Shown here piece after piece: positions 8,452 to 16,770 of a stretch of 64,000 bases of DNA. The stretch covers positions 2,356,001 through 2,420,000 of the forward strand of contig NZ_CP040915.1 of the NCBI RefSeq assembly GCF_006352065.1, written 5' to 3'. Each line of letters begins with the position of its first letter. The stretch's first letter is position 1. Source of the DNA: Georgenia yuyongxinii (GTDB lineage Bacteria; Actinomycetota; Actinomycetes; Actinomycetales; Actinomycetaceae). Under the pieces are notes generated by a model. That model saw nothing but the letters and a program-made list of their open reading frames with translations, did no database searches and had not been told where the DNA came from. The translations under genes and the position numbers were made by a program.

Positions 8452-9800
8452 TTGATCTCCTCGAATACGTCGTCCAGCACGTCGAGAGCCTCCGCGAGGA
8501 GACCATCGGGTATGGACAACGGTGGCAGGAAACGCAGGACATTGCCGTAGGTGCCACAGGTCAGGACGATGACCCCGGCGGCGTGAGCCGCACCGGCCAC
8601 CGCCTTGGCCAGAGCCGCGTCGGGCTGGGCCGTGACGGGGTCCACCAGCTCGACGGCGATCATGGCGCCGCGACCGCGCACGTCGCCCACCCGGGCGTCA
8701 CGTGCCTGCAGGTCGCGGAGCCGGCCGACGAGGAGCTCACCGATCGCGCGGGCGCGTTCGAGCAGGCCGTCCTGCCGGATGGTCTCCAGCGTGGCCAGGG
8801 CGGCGGCGACGGCGAGCGGGTTGCCGCCGTAGGTGCCGCCGAGACCGCCGGGCCCGGCGGCGTCCATGATCTCCGCACGCCCGGTCACCGCGGACAGCGG
8901 CAGCCCGTCGGCCACGCCCTTCGCGGTGACCACCAGGTCGGGCACGATGCCCTCGTGCTCGCTGGCGTACATCGCACCGGTGCGGGCGATGCCGCTCTGG
9001 ACCTCGTCGGCGATGAAGACGACGTCGTTGGCGCGGCACCACTGCACCAGGGCCGGGAGGAAGCCCTCCGCCGGCACGATGAAGCCGCCCTCGCCCTGGA
9101 TCGGCTCGATCACCAGTGCCGCGAGGTTCTCGGCGCCCACCTGCTTCTCGATGGTGGAGATTGCGCGCCTGGCGGCCTCCGCGCCGGTCAGGCCGTCGCG
9201 ATAGGGGTAGGACAGGGGGGCGCGGTAGACCTCGGGCGCAAACGGACCGAAGCCGCTCTTGTACGGCTGGTTCTTCGCCGTGAGGGCCATCGTGAGGTTG
9301 GTGCGGCCGTGGTAGGCGTGGTCGAACGCGACGACGGCGTCCTTCCTGGTGTAGGCGCGGGCGATCTTCACCGCGTTCTCCACGGCCTCCGCCCCAGAGT
9401 TGAACAGCGCGGTGCGCTTCGCGTGGTCGCCGGGGGTCAGCGCGTTGAGCTGCTCCGCCACCGCGACGTACCCCTCGTAGGGCGTGATCATGAAGCAGGT
9501 GTGGGTGAACGCGGCCGCCTGCGCCGTCACCGCCTCGACCACCCGAGGGGCGCTGTTGCCGACGGTCGTCACCGCGATGCCCGAGCCGAGGTCGATGAGG
9601 GAGTTGCCGTCGACGTCGACGACGACGCCGCCACCGGCTGCGGCGGCGAAGACCGGCATCGTGGTGCTCACGCCGCGGGCGACGGCCCGGCCCTGGCGCT
9701 CGGCCAGCCCACGCGAGCGCGGACCCGGGATGGCGGTGACCAGGCGACGCTCCTGCGCCAGGGCGGGACCGCCGACGGCGGTGGGGGTCACAAGGGACAT
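8448..9800 (-). CDS. gabT: 4-aminobutyrate-2-oxoglutarate aminotransferase
   Basis: A 450-aa class III aminotransferase. FIADEVQSGIARTGAMYA and the PLP-lysine segment VVTAKGVADGLPLSAVTGRA match GabT proteins; FNSGAEAVENAVKIAR is the phosphate-binding region. It transfers the amino group of GABA to 2-oxoglutarate, giving succinate semialdehyde and glutamate. It starts at ATG 9800 and is the first gene of the gabT - glutamate dehydrogenase - gabD operon. The divergent PucR-type gene begins 138 bp away and is the likely activator, as GabR is for gabTDP in Corynebacterium glutamicum. Confidence 0.94.
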   Translation of the reverse strand: MSLVTPTAVGGPALAQERRLVTAIPGPRSRGLAERQGRAVARGVSTTMPVFAAAAGGGVVVDVDGNSLIDLGSGIAVTTVGNSAPRVVEAVTAQAAAFTHTCFMITPYEGYVAVAEQLNALTPGDHAKRTALFNSGAEAVENAVKIARAYTRKDAVVAFDHAYHGRTNLTMALTAKNQPYKSGFGPFAPEVYRAPLSYPYRDGLTGAEAARRAISTIEKQVGAENLAALVIEPIQGEGGFIVPAEGFLPALVQWCRANDVVFIADEVQSGIARTGAMYASEHEGIVPDLVVTAKGVADGLPLSAVTGRAEIMDAAGPGGLGGTYGGNPLAVAAALATLETIRQDGLLERARAIGELLVGRLRDLQARDARVGDVRGRGAMIAVELVDPVTAQPDAALAKAVAGAAHAAGVIVLTCGTYGNVLRFLPPLSIPDGLLAEALDVLDDVFEEIK

Positions 9801-9898
9801 CTGCGGCTCCAGTCGGTGAGGACGCCACGCAGGGAGACCCGGCGCGGGCGTGTGGTGATCACGCTAGAGCCAGCGTCGCACGTCCGATACGTCGTACC

Positions 9899-9926
9899 TG
9901 CACAATCTTTGAACGTGGGGTGTGCA
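9899..9926. promoter_or_regulatory. Candidate regulator site in gabT/pucR divergent gap
   Basis: TGCACA (9899-9904) and TGTGCA (9921-9926) form a spaced inverted repeat, 22 bp start to start, about two helical turns, just before the PucR-type gene. Use as its own binding site is inferred. Confidence 0.3.
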
Positions 9927-9938
9927 AGGGTGTCACCC

Positions 9939-11450
9939 ATGGTCGGGGTGCAGGACGTGCTCGCCCAGCCGGCGCTCGCCCTGCGGGGCGTGTTCGTGCC
10001 GCGCCCGGCGGAGCCGGTGCGCTGGGTTGCCACGAGTGAGCTGGCCGACCCGAGCCCCTTCCTCGAGGGCGGCGAGGTGCTGCTGACCACCGGCCTGGAC
10101 ACCAGCGGGTGGCGTGACGAGTGGGAGGGCTACGTCGCCCGGCTGCGCGCGGCGGGCGTGGCCGCCATCGGCTTCGCGACGGGGCTCACGCACGACCGGG
10201 TGCCGGACCGGCTCGAGAGGGCCTGCCGGGCGCGGGAGGTCAACCTCTTCGAGGTTCCGCGGCACACCCCGTTCGTGGCGATCTCGCGTCTCACGGCACG
10301 CCTGCTGGAGGAGCGGGACCGGGCGGACTCCCGTCGGGCGGTGGTGATGCAGCGTGAGCTGACGGAGGCGGCGGCGCGCCGCGACGACCCCGGCGCCCTG
10401 CTGCGCACGCTGTCCGGCCAGGTGGATGGCGGCACGGCGCTGCTCACCAGCACGGGGACGCCCGACGGCGGACCGGTGGGCACCCCACCACCCCCGAGCC
10501 TCGACATGGCCGCGGAGGTGGCGCGTATCCGGCCACAGGGGTTACGGACGTCCGCGTCGGTCACCGTCGGCGGACACACGGTCGTCATCCAGCCCGTCGG
10601 CGTGGGCACGCGGCCGGAGGGCTACCTCGCGGTGTGGTCCCCGCAGCCACTCACGGACGGCCAGCGCGGCGCCGTCACCACCGCCGTCGCGCTCCTCGGC
10701 CTCGCCGCGGAGCGACGCCACGACCGGCGCGAGACCGACCGGCGCCTGCGGGCCCGGGCGCTCGAGCTGCTCCTGGGAGGTGACGCCCGTACCACTGCGG
10801 TCCTCCTCGCCGCCGCCGACGACCGGCCCGGCGAGGCCGAGCTGCCTGAGCGGATCCGCGTGGCCTGGGCCACCGGCGACCCGGACGCCGTCGCCGAAGC
10901 GGTTGGCGTGCTCGAATCGGCGCCGGCGGCGCGCGGCACGCCGGTGCTGCTGGCCGGGCCTGCCGGGGACGTGCTCCGCCTGGCCGACGCGCCCGAGCGG
11001 GTCGAGCTCGCCGCCGCCCGCCTGGCTGAGCTCGGCCTACGGGTGGGCGTGGGCGCCGCCGTCGGGCTCGACGACGGCGAGCGGGCGGCCACGACCGCCC
11101 GGTACGCGCTGGCACAGACCACCGACGTGGTCCCGGTGGTGCACTGGGACGAGCTGGTCGACGACGGGGTGCTGGCCCTGGTGGGCGACCGGGCCGCGGC
11201 CGCGTTCGCGGCCTCCTTCCTCGGCCCGATCGCTGGCCGGGCGGATCTCCTGCTCACGCTCCGGGCCTTCCTGCGCCACCACGGCTCACGGGGAAAAGTC
11301 GCCGCCGAGCTCACGGTGCACCGCAACACGGTGCGGCACCGGCTCGAGGAGATCGAGGTGGCGCTCGGCCGTTCGTTGGACGACCCCGCCACCCGGGTCA
11401 GCGCCTGGGTCGCGCTGCAGGCCGACGCCGCGCGCCGGCTCGAGGGCTGA
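9939..11450 (+). CDS. PucR-family transcriptional regulator, GabR-like
   Basis: A 503-aa regulator. Residues 1-125 form the PucR N-terminal ligand domain (VQDVLAQPALALRGVFVP, GGEVLLTTG). The C-terminal helix-turn-helix is LTLRAFLRHHGSRGKVAAEL followed by TVHRNTVRHRLEEIE. The middle is a weakly conserved GGDEF-like/CdaR region. In actinobacteria such proteins activate purine, proline or GABA catabolism; divergence from gabT makes a GABA or succinate-semialdehyde sensor likely (inference). The frame is open far upstream, antisense to gabT, so ATG 9939 is chosen. Its last codons lie in the first copy of a 25-bp tandem repeat that spans the stop. Confidence 0.88.
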   Translation: MVGVQDVLAQPALALRGVFVPRPAEPVRWVATSELADPSPFLEGGEVLLTTGLDTSGWRDEWEGYVARLRAAGVAAIGFATGLTHDRVPDRLERACRAREVNLFEVPRHTPFVAISRLTARLLEERDRADSRRAVVMQRELTEAAARRDDPGALLRTLSGQVDGGTALLTSTGTPDGGPVGTPPPPSLDMAAEVARIRPQGLRTSASVTVGGHTVVIQPVGVGTRPEGYLAVWSPQPLTDGQRGAVTTAVALLGLAAERRHDRRETDRRLRARALELLLGGDARTTAVLLAAADDRPGEAELPERIRVAWATGDPDAVAEAVGVLESAPAARGTPVLLAGPAGDVLRLADAPERVELAAARLAELGLRVGVGAAVGLDDGERAATTARYALAQTTDVVPVVHWDELVDDGVLALVGDRAAAAFAASFLGPIAGRADLLLTLRAFLRHHGSRGKVAAELTVHRNTVRHRLEEIEVALGRSLDDPATRVSAWVALQADAARRLEG

Positions 11451-11510
11451 CGAGGCGCGCCGGCTCGAGGGCTGACGAGCCGCGCCGGCTCGAGGGCCCA
11501 CGAGGCGCAC
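11427..11510 (+). repeat. 25-bp tandem repeat (three copies plus a partial) spanning the PucR stop codon
   Basis: Copies start at 11427, 11452 and 11477 with a 9-base partial at 11502. The shared core is GCGCCGGCTCGAGGGC. The first copy encodes the C-terminal RRLEG and the TGA; copy 2 repeats the stop, copy 3 has lost it. The repeat therefore arose by duplication of the gene end. Confidence 0.9.
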
Positions 11511-11569
11511 GCCAGCACCGGGGCGACACTGCCGAGAAGGGCCTGTCGCGGCGCCACCAAGTATGCGAA

Positions 11570-11582
11570 AGTGATCATCACT
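11570..11582. promoter_or_regulatory. 13-bp perfect palindrome AGTGATCATCACT, operator candidate
   Basis: It lies about 60 bp upstream of the aminobutyraldehyde dehydrogenase start, in an unusually AT-rich patch. The form AGTGANNNTCACT occurs again at 29919-29931. Confidence 0.5.
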
Positions 11583-11644
11583 CATTTAGTTGCGCGTGCC
11601 GTTTCGCGGTCGCGCTCCGAACCTCAGAGAAGAGGGTGACGTAC

Positions 11645-13087
11645 GTGCCTCAAGACGCCGTGGTCCTGCAGAACTTCATCGGTGGAGAGTTCGTCGACGC
11701 GATCGGCGAAGGACGACTCGACGTGGTCAGCCCCACCACGGGTGAGAGGGTGGCGGTCTCCCCGATCTCCGGCCCGGCCGACGTCGACGCCGCGATGGAC
11801 GCGGCCGCGAACGCGTTCACGACGTGGAAGCGCACCACACCCAGCGAACGGCAGCGCATGCTGCTCCAGCTCGCCGACGCGCTCGAGGCCAACGAGACCG
11901 CCCTGGTCGAGGCCCAGCACCGCAACACCGGCCAACCGCGTCAGATGATCGCCGACGAGGAGGTCGGCGCGGGCGCCGACAACATCCGCTTCTTCGCCGG
12001 CGCGGCCCGCACGCTTGAGGGCAAGGCGGCCACGGAGTACCTCGCCGGGCACACCTCGTACGTCCGCCGCGAGCCGGTGGGCGTCGTCGCGCAGGTGACA
12101 CCGTGGAACTACCCGCTCATGATGGCGATCTGGAAGATCGGACCGGCCCTCGCGGCAGGCAACACCGTCGTGCTCAAGCCCTCCGACACCACCCCGGAGT
12201 CGACGCTGGAGCTCGCCCGGGTTGCCCAGGACATCCTCCCGGCCGGCGTCCTCAACATCGTGCTCGGCGACGCCTCCACCGGCGAGCTGATGACCGAGCA
12301 CCGCGTGCCGTCGATGGTGTCCATCACCGGTTCGGTGCGCGCGGGCAAGGCGGTGGCTGCCAGCGCCGCGAAGAACGTGCGACGCACCCACCTCGAGCTC
12401 GGCGGCAAGGCGCCCGCCGTCGTCTTCGCCGACGCGGACCTGCCGGCCACCGCCCAGGCGCTGGTCGAGTTCGGCACGTTCAACGCCGGCCAGGACTGCA
12501 CCGCGCCCACCCGGGTGCTCGTGCAGGACTCGGTCCACGACCAGTTCGTCGAGCTGCTGGCCGAGGCGGCCCGGGCGACCACCACCGGTGACCCGGACGA
12601 CGCGAAGAACTACTACGGGCCGCTCAACAACGCCCGCCACTTCGCCACCGTGAAGGAGAAGCTGGAGTCCCTGCCCGCGCACGCGACGGTGGTCACCGGC
12701 GGCAAGCCGGCCGGGGAGGCAGGCTTCTTCTTCGAGCCGACCATCGTCGCCGGCGTGCGACAGGACGACCCGATCGTGCAGGAGGAGACGTTTGGCCCGG
12801 TGCTGACCGTCCAGCCCTTCAGCACCGAGTCCGAGGCGGTGGCGCTGGCCAACGGCGTGGACTACGCCCTGGCCTCGAGCGTGTGGACCGCCGACCACGG
12901 CACCGCCATGCGAGTGTCCCGTGACCTGGACTTCGGCTGCGTGTGGGTCAACACCCACGTGCTGCTCACCTCGGAGATGCCTCACGGCGGGTTCAAGAAC
13001 TCCGGGTACGGCAAGGACCTGTCGCTGTACTCGGTGGAGGAGTACACCCGCGTCAAGCACGTCATGCACGCGCTCGGCGAGGACTGA
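11645..13087 (+). CDS. Gamma-aminobutyraldehyde dehydrogenase-like aldehyde dehydrogenase
   Basis: A 480-aa aldehyde dehydrogenase. The general-base Glu is in THLELGGKAP and the catalytic Cys in FNAGQDCTAPTR; GQDCTA is typical of aminobutyraldehyde (PatD/YdcW) dehydrogenases, as is YGKDLSLYSVEEYTRVKHV at the C-terminus. It would oxidise 4-aminobutyraldehyde, made from putrescine, to GABA, feeding the nearby gabT operon. GTG 11645 is chosen because GAGG ends 9 bases before it; GTG 11636 (483 aa) is possible. The palindrome at 11570 suggests specific control. A betaine-aldehyde or other omega-amino aldehyde substrate cannot be excluded. Confidence 0.87.
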   Translation: MPQDAVVLQNFIGGEFVDAIGEGRLDVVSPTTGERVAVSPISGPADVDAAMDAAANAFTTWKRTTPSERQRMLLQLADALEANETALVEAQHRNTGQPRQMIADEEVGAGADNIRFFAGAARTLEGKAATEYLAGHTSYVRREPVGVVAQVTPWNYPLMMAIWKIGPALAAGNTVVLKPSDTTPESTLELARVAQDILPAGVLNIVLGDASTGELMTEHRVPSMVSITGSVRAGKAVAASAAKNVRRTHLELGGKAPAVVFADADLPATAQALVEFGTFNAGQDCTAPTRVLVQDSVHDQFVELLAEAARATTTGDPDDAKNYYGPLNNARHFATVKEKLESLPAHATVVTGGKPAGEAGFFFEPTIVAGVRQDDPIVQEETFGPVLTVQPFSTESEAVALANGVDYALASSVWTADHGTAMRVSRDLDFGCVWVNTHVLLTSEMPHGGFKNSGYGKDLSLYSVEEYTRVKHVMHALGED

Positions 13088-13123
13088 GCTACCCCTCGTC
13101 CCGCGAGGTGAAGTTCTCATGGC

Positions 13124-13153
13124 GAGATGTCATCTCCTCCGGGAGATGTCATC
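13124..13153. repeat. Two copies of GAGATGTCATC with 19-bp period
   Basis: Copies at 13124-13134 and 13143-13153; the first extends to the palindrome GAGATGTCATCTC. They lie just after the aldehyde dehydrogenase gene and before the hairpin at 13171. Confidence 0.85.
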
Positions 13154-13170
13154 GCTTCTGCTCGTTGCGC

Positions 13171-13203
13171 GGGGGTCCGGCGGGTGCACCCTGCCGGACC
13201 CCC
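13171..13203. terminator. 11-bp hairpin between convergent genes
   Basis: GGGGGTCCGGC and its perfect inverse GCCGGACCCCC flank an 11-base loop that can close further. It sits between the aldehyde dehydrogenase and the convergent TetR gene, so it may terminate both. Confidence 0.65.
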
Positions 13204-13226
13204 CGAGCGCTCGGCGCGCGGCTGAC

Positions 13227-13886
13227 TCACTCCCCCGGCGTGACCGCCTTCAGTCGCGCGCGCAGGCCCTCGACGAGGGCGGTGAGCCCGAGCTCGAACG
13301 CGGCCCGCGCCGGGTCGTCGCCCCGCCTGGCCTTGACCGCTGTGGTGAAGACCGGCGCCCGCGCCACCAAGTCCCCCACCTCGAAGACGTCCACCGGCGA
13401 TGTCGCGTCCATCGCCGACCCGAGCACGAACGACTCCACGGCCACGATCGTCTCGGCGATCAGCGCGTCCGGCCATCCGCCGCGCTGCAGGCCCGCCGCC
13501 ACCTGCTCGTACATCTCGACCGTGTGCGGTGCCCCGCGGATCGGGGCGACGGCGATGACCGGAACCAGGGGGGCGTGCTGGGCGTAGGTGTCCCGGTAGG
13601 ACCGTGCCCAGCGCTCCAGGGCCACGTCCCATGCCTCGGTCGCGAACGCGGAACAGTCGAGCCGCTGGTTGAGGTGGTCCTGGATCCACCGCAGCAGGTC
13701 CTGCTTGGCGGTGACGTGGTTGTACAGGGCCGACGGCGACACCTTCAGCTCCCGCGCCAGCGCCGCCATCGTCAACGCGCCATAGCCGCGGGCCTCGATG
13801 AGCGTCATCGCGGCCGCGGTGATCTTCCCCGCCGAGAGCACCGGCGCGACGGGTCGCCCGCGTCCGCGCGCGCCGTTTGCTGTCAC
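13227..13886 (-). CDS. TetR/AcrR family transcriptional regulator of the amine operon
   Basis: A 219-aa TetR protein. The DNA-binding domain reads ITAAAMTLIEARGYGALTMA then LARELKVSPSALYNHV; the C-terminal part (GSAMDATSPVDVFEVGDLVA) resembles the TetR_C ligand domain of actinobacterial amine and stress regulators. GTG 13886 is preferred over ATG 13907 because GGAAGGA lies 10 bases before it. The gene is divergent from the operon holding the oxidase remnant, stress protein, permease and aminotransferase, and is the probable repressor of that operon. The gap between them contains a promoter-like sequence and an AT-rich imperfect palindrome. Confidence 0.87.
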   Translation of the reverse strand: MTANGARGRGRPVAPVLSAGKITAAAMTLIEARGYGALTMAALARELKVSPSALYNHVTAKQDLLRWIQDHLNQRLDCSAFATEAWDVALERWARSYRDTYAQHAPLVPVIAVAPIRGAPHTVEMYEQVAAGLQRGGWPDALIAETIVAVESFVLGSAMDATSPVDVFEVGDLVARAPVFTTAVKARRGDDPARAAFELGLTALVEGLRARLKAVTPGE

Positions 13887-13946
13887 AACCAGACATCCTT
13901 CCCGCATCGGGCGCCTTGCCGCTCCCCGACGACACGCCGTGTGGTC

Positions 13947-13990
13947 TTGACGACACCCACCTCGTTGAGGGTAAATGATTCACGTTCATA
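13947..13990 (+). promoter_or_regulatory. Promoter-like elements with imperfect palindrome
   Basis: TTGACG (13947-13952) and GTAAAT (13971-13976) are separated by 18 bases. ATGATTCACGTTCAT (13975-13989) overlaps the -10 region, with 4-bp inverted ends; aligned to the 11570 palindrome it shares about two thirds of positions. It probably serves the operon starting at 14084; a TetR site is inferred. Confidence 0.4.
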
Positions 13991-14083
13991 TGGGGGTCGG
14001 AGGTCCCGACTCGCCCACGACGCAACGAAGCGCACCAAACGGACACCGCCGCACACACCCAGACCACTCCCGAAGCGAGCTCA

Positions 14084-14257
14084 ATGAACCCGCAACACCA
14101 GCTGATCGATCGTGACGTCGCCGTCGTCGACGCGGGGGCCACCGGCCTGATGGCCGCACGGCGGCTGACGCGCGCAGGCGTGAGCGTCTCCGTCCTCGAG
14201 GCGCGCGACCGGGTCGGCGCCGCGCGGGCCAGCGGCTCCAAGACGGTGACCGCATGA
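14084..14257 (+). pseudogene. Remnant of a flavin monoamine (putrescine?) oxidase, 57 codons
   Basis: The 57-aa product reads LIDRDVAVVDAGATGLMAAR, then LTRAGVSVSVLEARDRVG, the ADP-binding beta-alpha-beta of flavin amine oxidases up to the point where GGRT would follow. It then ends with AARASGSKTVTA. Intact oxidases have about 450 residues and often finish with a helix of the type GAxxSGxxAA, so the ORF looks like the first ~45 codons joined in frame to the last ~12 by an internal deletion. The first Gly of GxGxxG is Asp. Its TGA overlaps the next ATG (ATGA), so translational coupling is kept. A short functional leader ORF is an alternative. Confidence 0.6.
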
Positions 14258-15111
14258 GCGCCGCCCGGTACCTGGTCGCCTACGGCGGCGACAAGCGCAG
14301 CAAGGATGCGCTACGGCTCGGTGTGGCCCTCGCCGAGTCCTTCAAGGCCGAGCTGGACATCGTCTTGGTGGTCAAGGACGACGATCCTTATGGGACCGCG
14401 TACCCGCCCGTCGGCGACGTCACCCCGCTGGTACGCGAGCAGGCCGAGGAGTGGCTCGCCGAGGCCCTCACGCTGGTACCCGAAGGCCTGACCGTCCGGA
14501 CACATCTGCGCCGCAACCGCTCGATCGCACAGGGGGTGCTGGAGGCGGCGGCCGACCTGGACGCCGCGATGATCGTGGTGGGCGCTGCCTCCGGCGGCGG
14601 CAAGCTCGCCTTCACCATCGGCCCCGTGGCGACGGCACTGCTGCACGCCTCGCCGGTGCCCGTGGCGATGGCGCCACGCAAGTACACCCCAGCCGGCCGG
14701 CTCGAGCGCCTCTACTGCGCGCTGGGCACCCGGCCCGGGGCCCAGCTCGTCGTCGAGGAGGCCGTCGAGGGGGTGGCTCGCTCCGGCATGGAGCTCCGGC
14801 TGCTCTCCCTCCTGGAGCTCGACGGGCGCGCCGGCGCGGACGAGGACGCACGGCGCCGGGTCGAGGAGCTGATGGACCACACGATGAATCGCCTGCAGGA
14901 CAACGAGGTCACCTTCGAGATCGGGCAAGGACGGAACATGAAACAGGCCATCGGGTCGGTCGGCTGGCACCCGGGCAGCGTGCTGATGATCGGCTCCTCC
15001 CGGCTCGCACAGGGAAATCAGACGTTTCTCGGCTCCACCGCGGCGCGGATGCTCCGGCACCTTCCCGTCCCGATGATCGTCGTCCCGCGCCACGAGAGCA
15101 TCGGGGCATGA
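14254..15111 (+). CDS. Tandem universal stress protein (UspA family)
   Basis: A 285-aa protein with two Usp domains, about residues 5-140 and 148-283. The first has YLVAYGGDKRSKDALRLGVA and ends with MIVVGAASGGGKLAFTIGPV; the second ends with VLMIGSSRLAQGNQTFLGST, both resembling the G-2x-G-9x-G(S/T) nucleotide-binding pattern. It overlaps the oxidase remnant upstream and the APC permease downstream by 4 bases each. Usp proteins coupled to transporters may bind ATP or cAMP and modulate transport; that role here is inference. Confidence 0.9.
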   Translation: MSAARYLVAYGGDKRSKDALRLGVALAESFKAELDIVLVVKDDDPYGTAYPPVGDVTPLVREQAEEWLAEALTLVPEGLTVRTHLRRNRSIAQGVLEAAADLDAAMIVVGAASGGGKLAFTIGPVATALLHASPVPVAMAPRKYTPAGRLERLYCALGTRPGAQLVVEEAVEGVARSGMELRLLSLLELDGRAGADEDARRRVEELMDHTMNRLQDNEVTFEIGQGRNMKQAIGSVGWHPGSVLMIGSSRLAQGNQTFLGSTAARMLRHLPVPMIVVPRHESIGA

Positions 15112-16664
15112 CGGCCCCCGCCCGCTCGGACGCACCGGAGCGTCCGGTCCCCGACACCGCCGTCGGGGCCAAGGGACTGAGAGCGGGCAGGGTGGGCCTG
15201 CTCGGCTCCGTGGTCATCGGCGTCTCCTGCATCGCCCCGGCCTACACCCTCTCCGGTGCGCTCGGCCCGACCGCCGCCGTCGTCGGTGAGCAGCTGCCGG
15301 CAATCTTCCTCGTCGGGTTCATCCCGATGCTGCTCGTCGCGGTCGGCTACCGGTACCTCAACACGGCGATGCCGGACTCGGGCACCACGTTCACCTGGAC
15401 CTCCCGTGCCTTCGGGCCGTGGGTGGGTTGGATGGGGGGTTGGGGCCTGCTGGCCGCGACCATCCTCGTGCTGTCGAACCTCGCCGGCATCGCCGTCGAC
15501 TTCTTCTACCTGCTCCTGGCCCAGCTCACCGGAAATCCGGAGCTGGCCGAGCTCACCCGCAACGTGCCGGTCAACGTCCTCACCTGCCTGGTGTTCATGG
15601 CGGTGGCCTGCTGGATCTCCTACCGCGGCATCGAGACCACGAAGATCGTCCAGTACGTCCTGGTCGCGTTCCAGCTGGTCGTGCTGGTGTGGTTCTCGGT
15701 GGCCGCGTTCGCCCATGTCTCCGGCGGCACCGCATTCGAGGGCCTGAGCGTCGACCCGGGCTGGTTCAACCCGTTCAACGTCTCCTCCTTCTCCGCCTTC
15801 GCCGCCGGTGTCTCGCTCTCGGTGTTCATCTACTGGGGCTGGGACGTGGTGCTCACGATCAACGAGGAGACGAAGGGGGCCGCAACCACCCCGGGCCGCG
15901 CGGCGACCACGACGATCTTCGTCATCGTCGCGCTGTACATGACCATCGCACTGGCGGTGCTCACCTTCGCCGGCGTCGGCGACGGCGAGCTCGGCCTGGG
16001 CAACCCCGACATCCAGGAGAACATCTTTGCCGCGCTCGCCGGGCCGGTGATGGGCCCGACGGCGATCCTCATGTCCCTCGCCGTCCTTTCCTCCTCGGCG
16101 TCCTCGCTGCAGTCGACATTCGTCTCCCCCGCCCGCACGATGCTGGCGATGGGGCACTACGGCGCGCTGAGCCCCAAGTACGCCCGCATCACCCCCAAAT
16201 TCCAGTCCCCGGGCTACGCGACCGTGGCCGCCGCCGTCGTCGCCTCGGTGTTCTACGCGGTCATGCGCGTGCTCTCCGAGGACGTCCTGTGGGACACGAT
16301 CACGGCCCTGGGCATGATGGTCTGCTTCTACTACGGCGTCACCGCGCTGGCGTGCGTGTGGTTCTTCCGCAAGGAAGCCTTCTCGACGGCGCGCTCGTTC
16401 CTCGGGAAGTTCCTCGCCCCGCTCGTGGGCGGGCTGTTGCTGCTCGTGTTCTTCGTCCAGACGTCGGTGGACTCGATGCACCCGGCCTACGGCTCCGGAT
16501 CGAACGTCGGCGGGGTAGGCCTCGTGTTCATCCTCGGGGTCGGGATCCTTGCGCTCGGCCTCGTGGTGATGACCGTGCAGTACCTGCGGCGACCCGGGTT
16601 CTTCCGTGGCGCGACGATCGTCCGTGGGGACTCCTTGTCGGTCCATGATCACGAGGAGGTCTGA
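15108..16664 (+). CDS. APC-superfamily amino acid/polyamine permease
   Basis: A 518-aa integral membrane protein with about 12-13 hydrophobic segments. The start has the APC consensus GSVVIGVSCIAPAYTLSGAL and later MPDSGTTFTWTSRAFGPWVG and SVFIYWGWDVVLTINEETKG, typical of amine and amino acid transporters of the YveA/GabP-like group. The ATG overlaps the Usp stop codon. Co-transcription with a stress protein, an amine oxidase remnant and an aminotransferase suggests uptake of putrescine or a related amine (inference). Proton coupling is typical of the family. Confidence 0.9.
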   Translation: MTAPARSDAPERPVPDTAVGAKGLRAGRVGLLGSVVIGVSCIAPAYTLSGALGPTAAVVGEQLPAIFLVGFIPMLLVAVGYRYLNTAMPDSGTTFTWTSRAFGPWVGWMGGWGLLAATILVLSNLAGIAVDFFYLLLAQLTGNPELAELTRNVPVNVLTCLVFMAVACWISYRGIETTKIVQYVLVAFQLVVLVWFSVAAFAHVSGGTAFEGLSVDPGWFNPFNVSSFSAFAAGVSLSVFIYWGWDVVLTINEETKGAATTPGRAATTTIFVIVALYMTIALAVLTFAGVGDGELGLGNPDIQENIFAALAGPVMGPTAILMSLAVLSSSASSLQSTFVSPARTMLAMGHYGALSPKYARITPKFQSPGYATVAAAVVASVFYAVMRVLSEDVLWDTITALGMMVCFYYGVTALACVWFFRKEAFSTARSFLGKFLAPLVGGLLLLVFFVQTSVDSMHPAYGSGSNVGGVGLVFILGVGILALGLVVMTVQYLRRPGFFRGATIVRGDSLSVHDHEEV

Positions 16665-16677
16665 GCAGCCACCCTTC

Positions 16678-16689
16678 GCGGTATACCGC
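16678..16689. promoter_or_regulatory. 12-bp perfect palindrome GCGGTATACCGC
   Basis: It lies between the permease stop and the aminotransferase start, about 90 bp before the latter. It may be an internal operator for the aminotransferase; no function is known. Confidence 0.35.
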
Positions 16690-16770
16690 ACCAGCCCGGT
16701 GCCAGGTCGGCCGGGTGACATCGGACCACTACGTGCCCGCGCGCCAGGCCGGCCGGGCGGAGGAAACATC

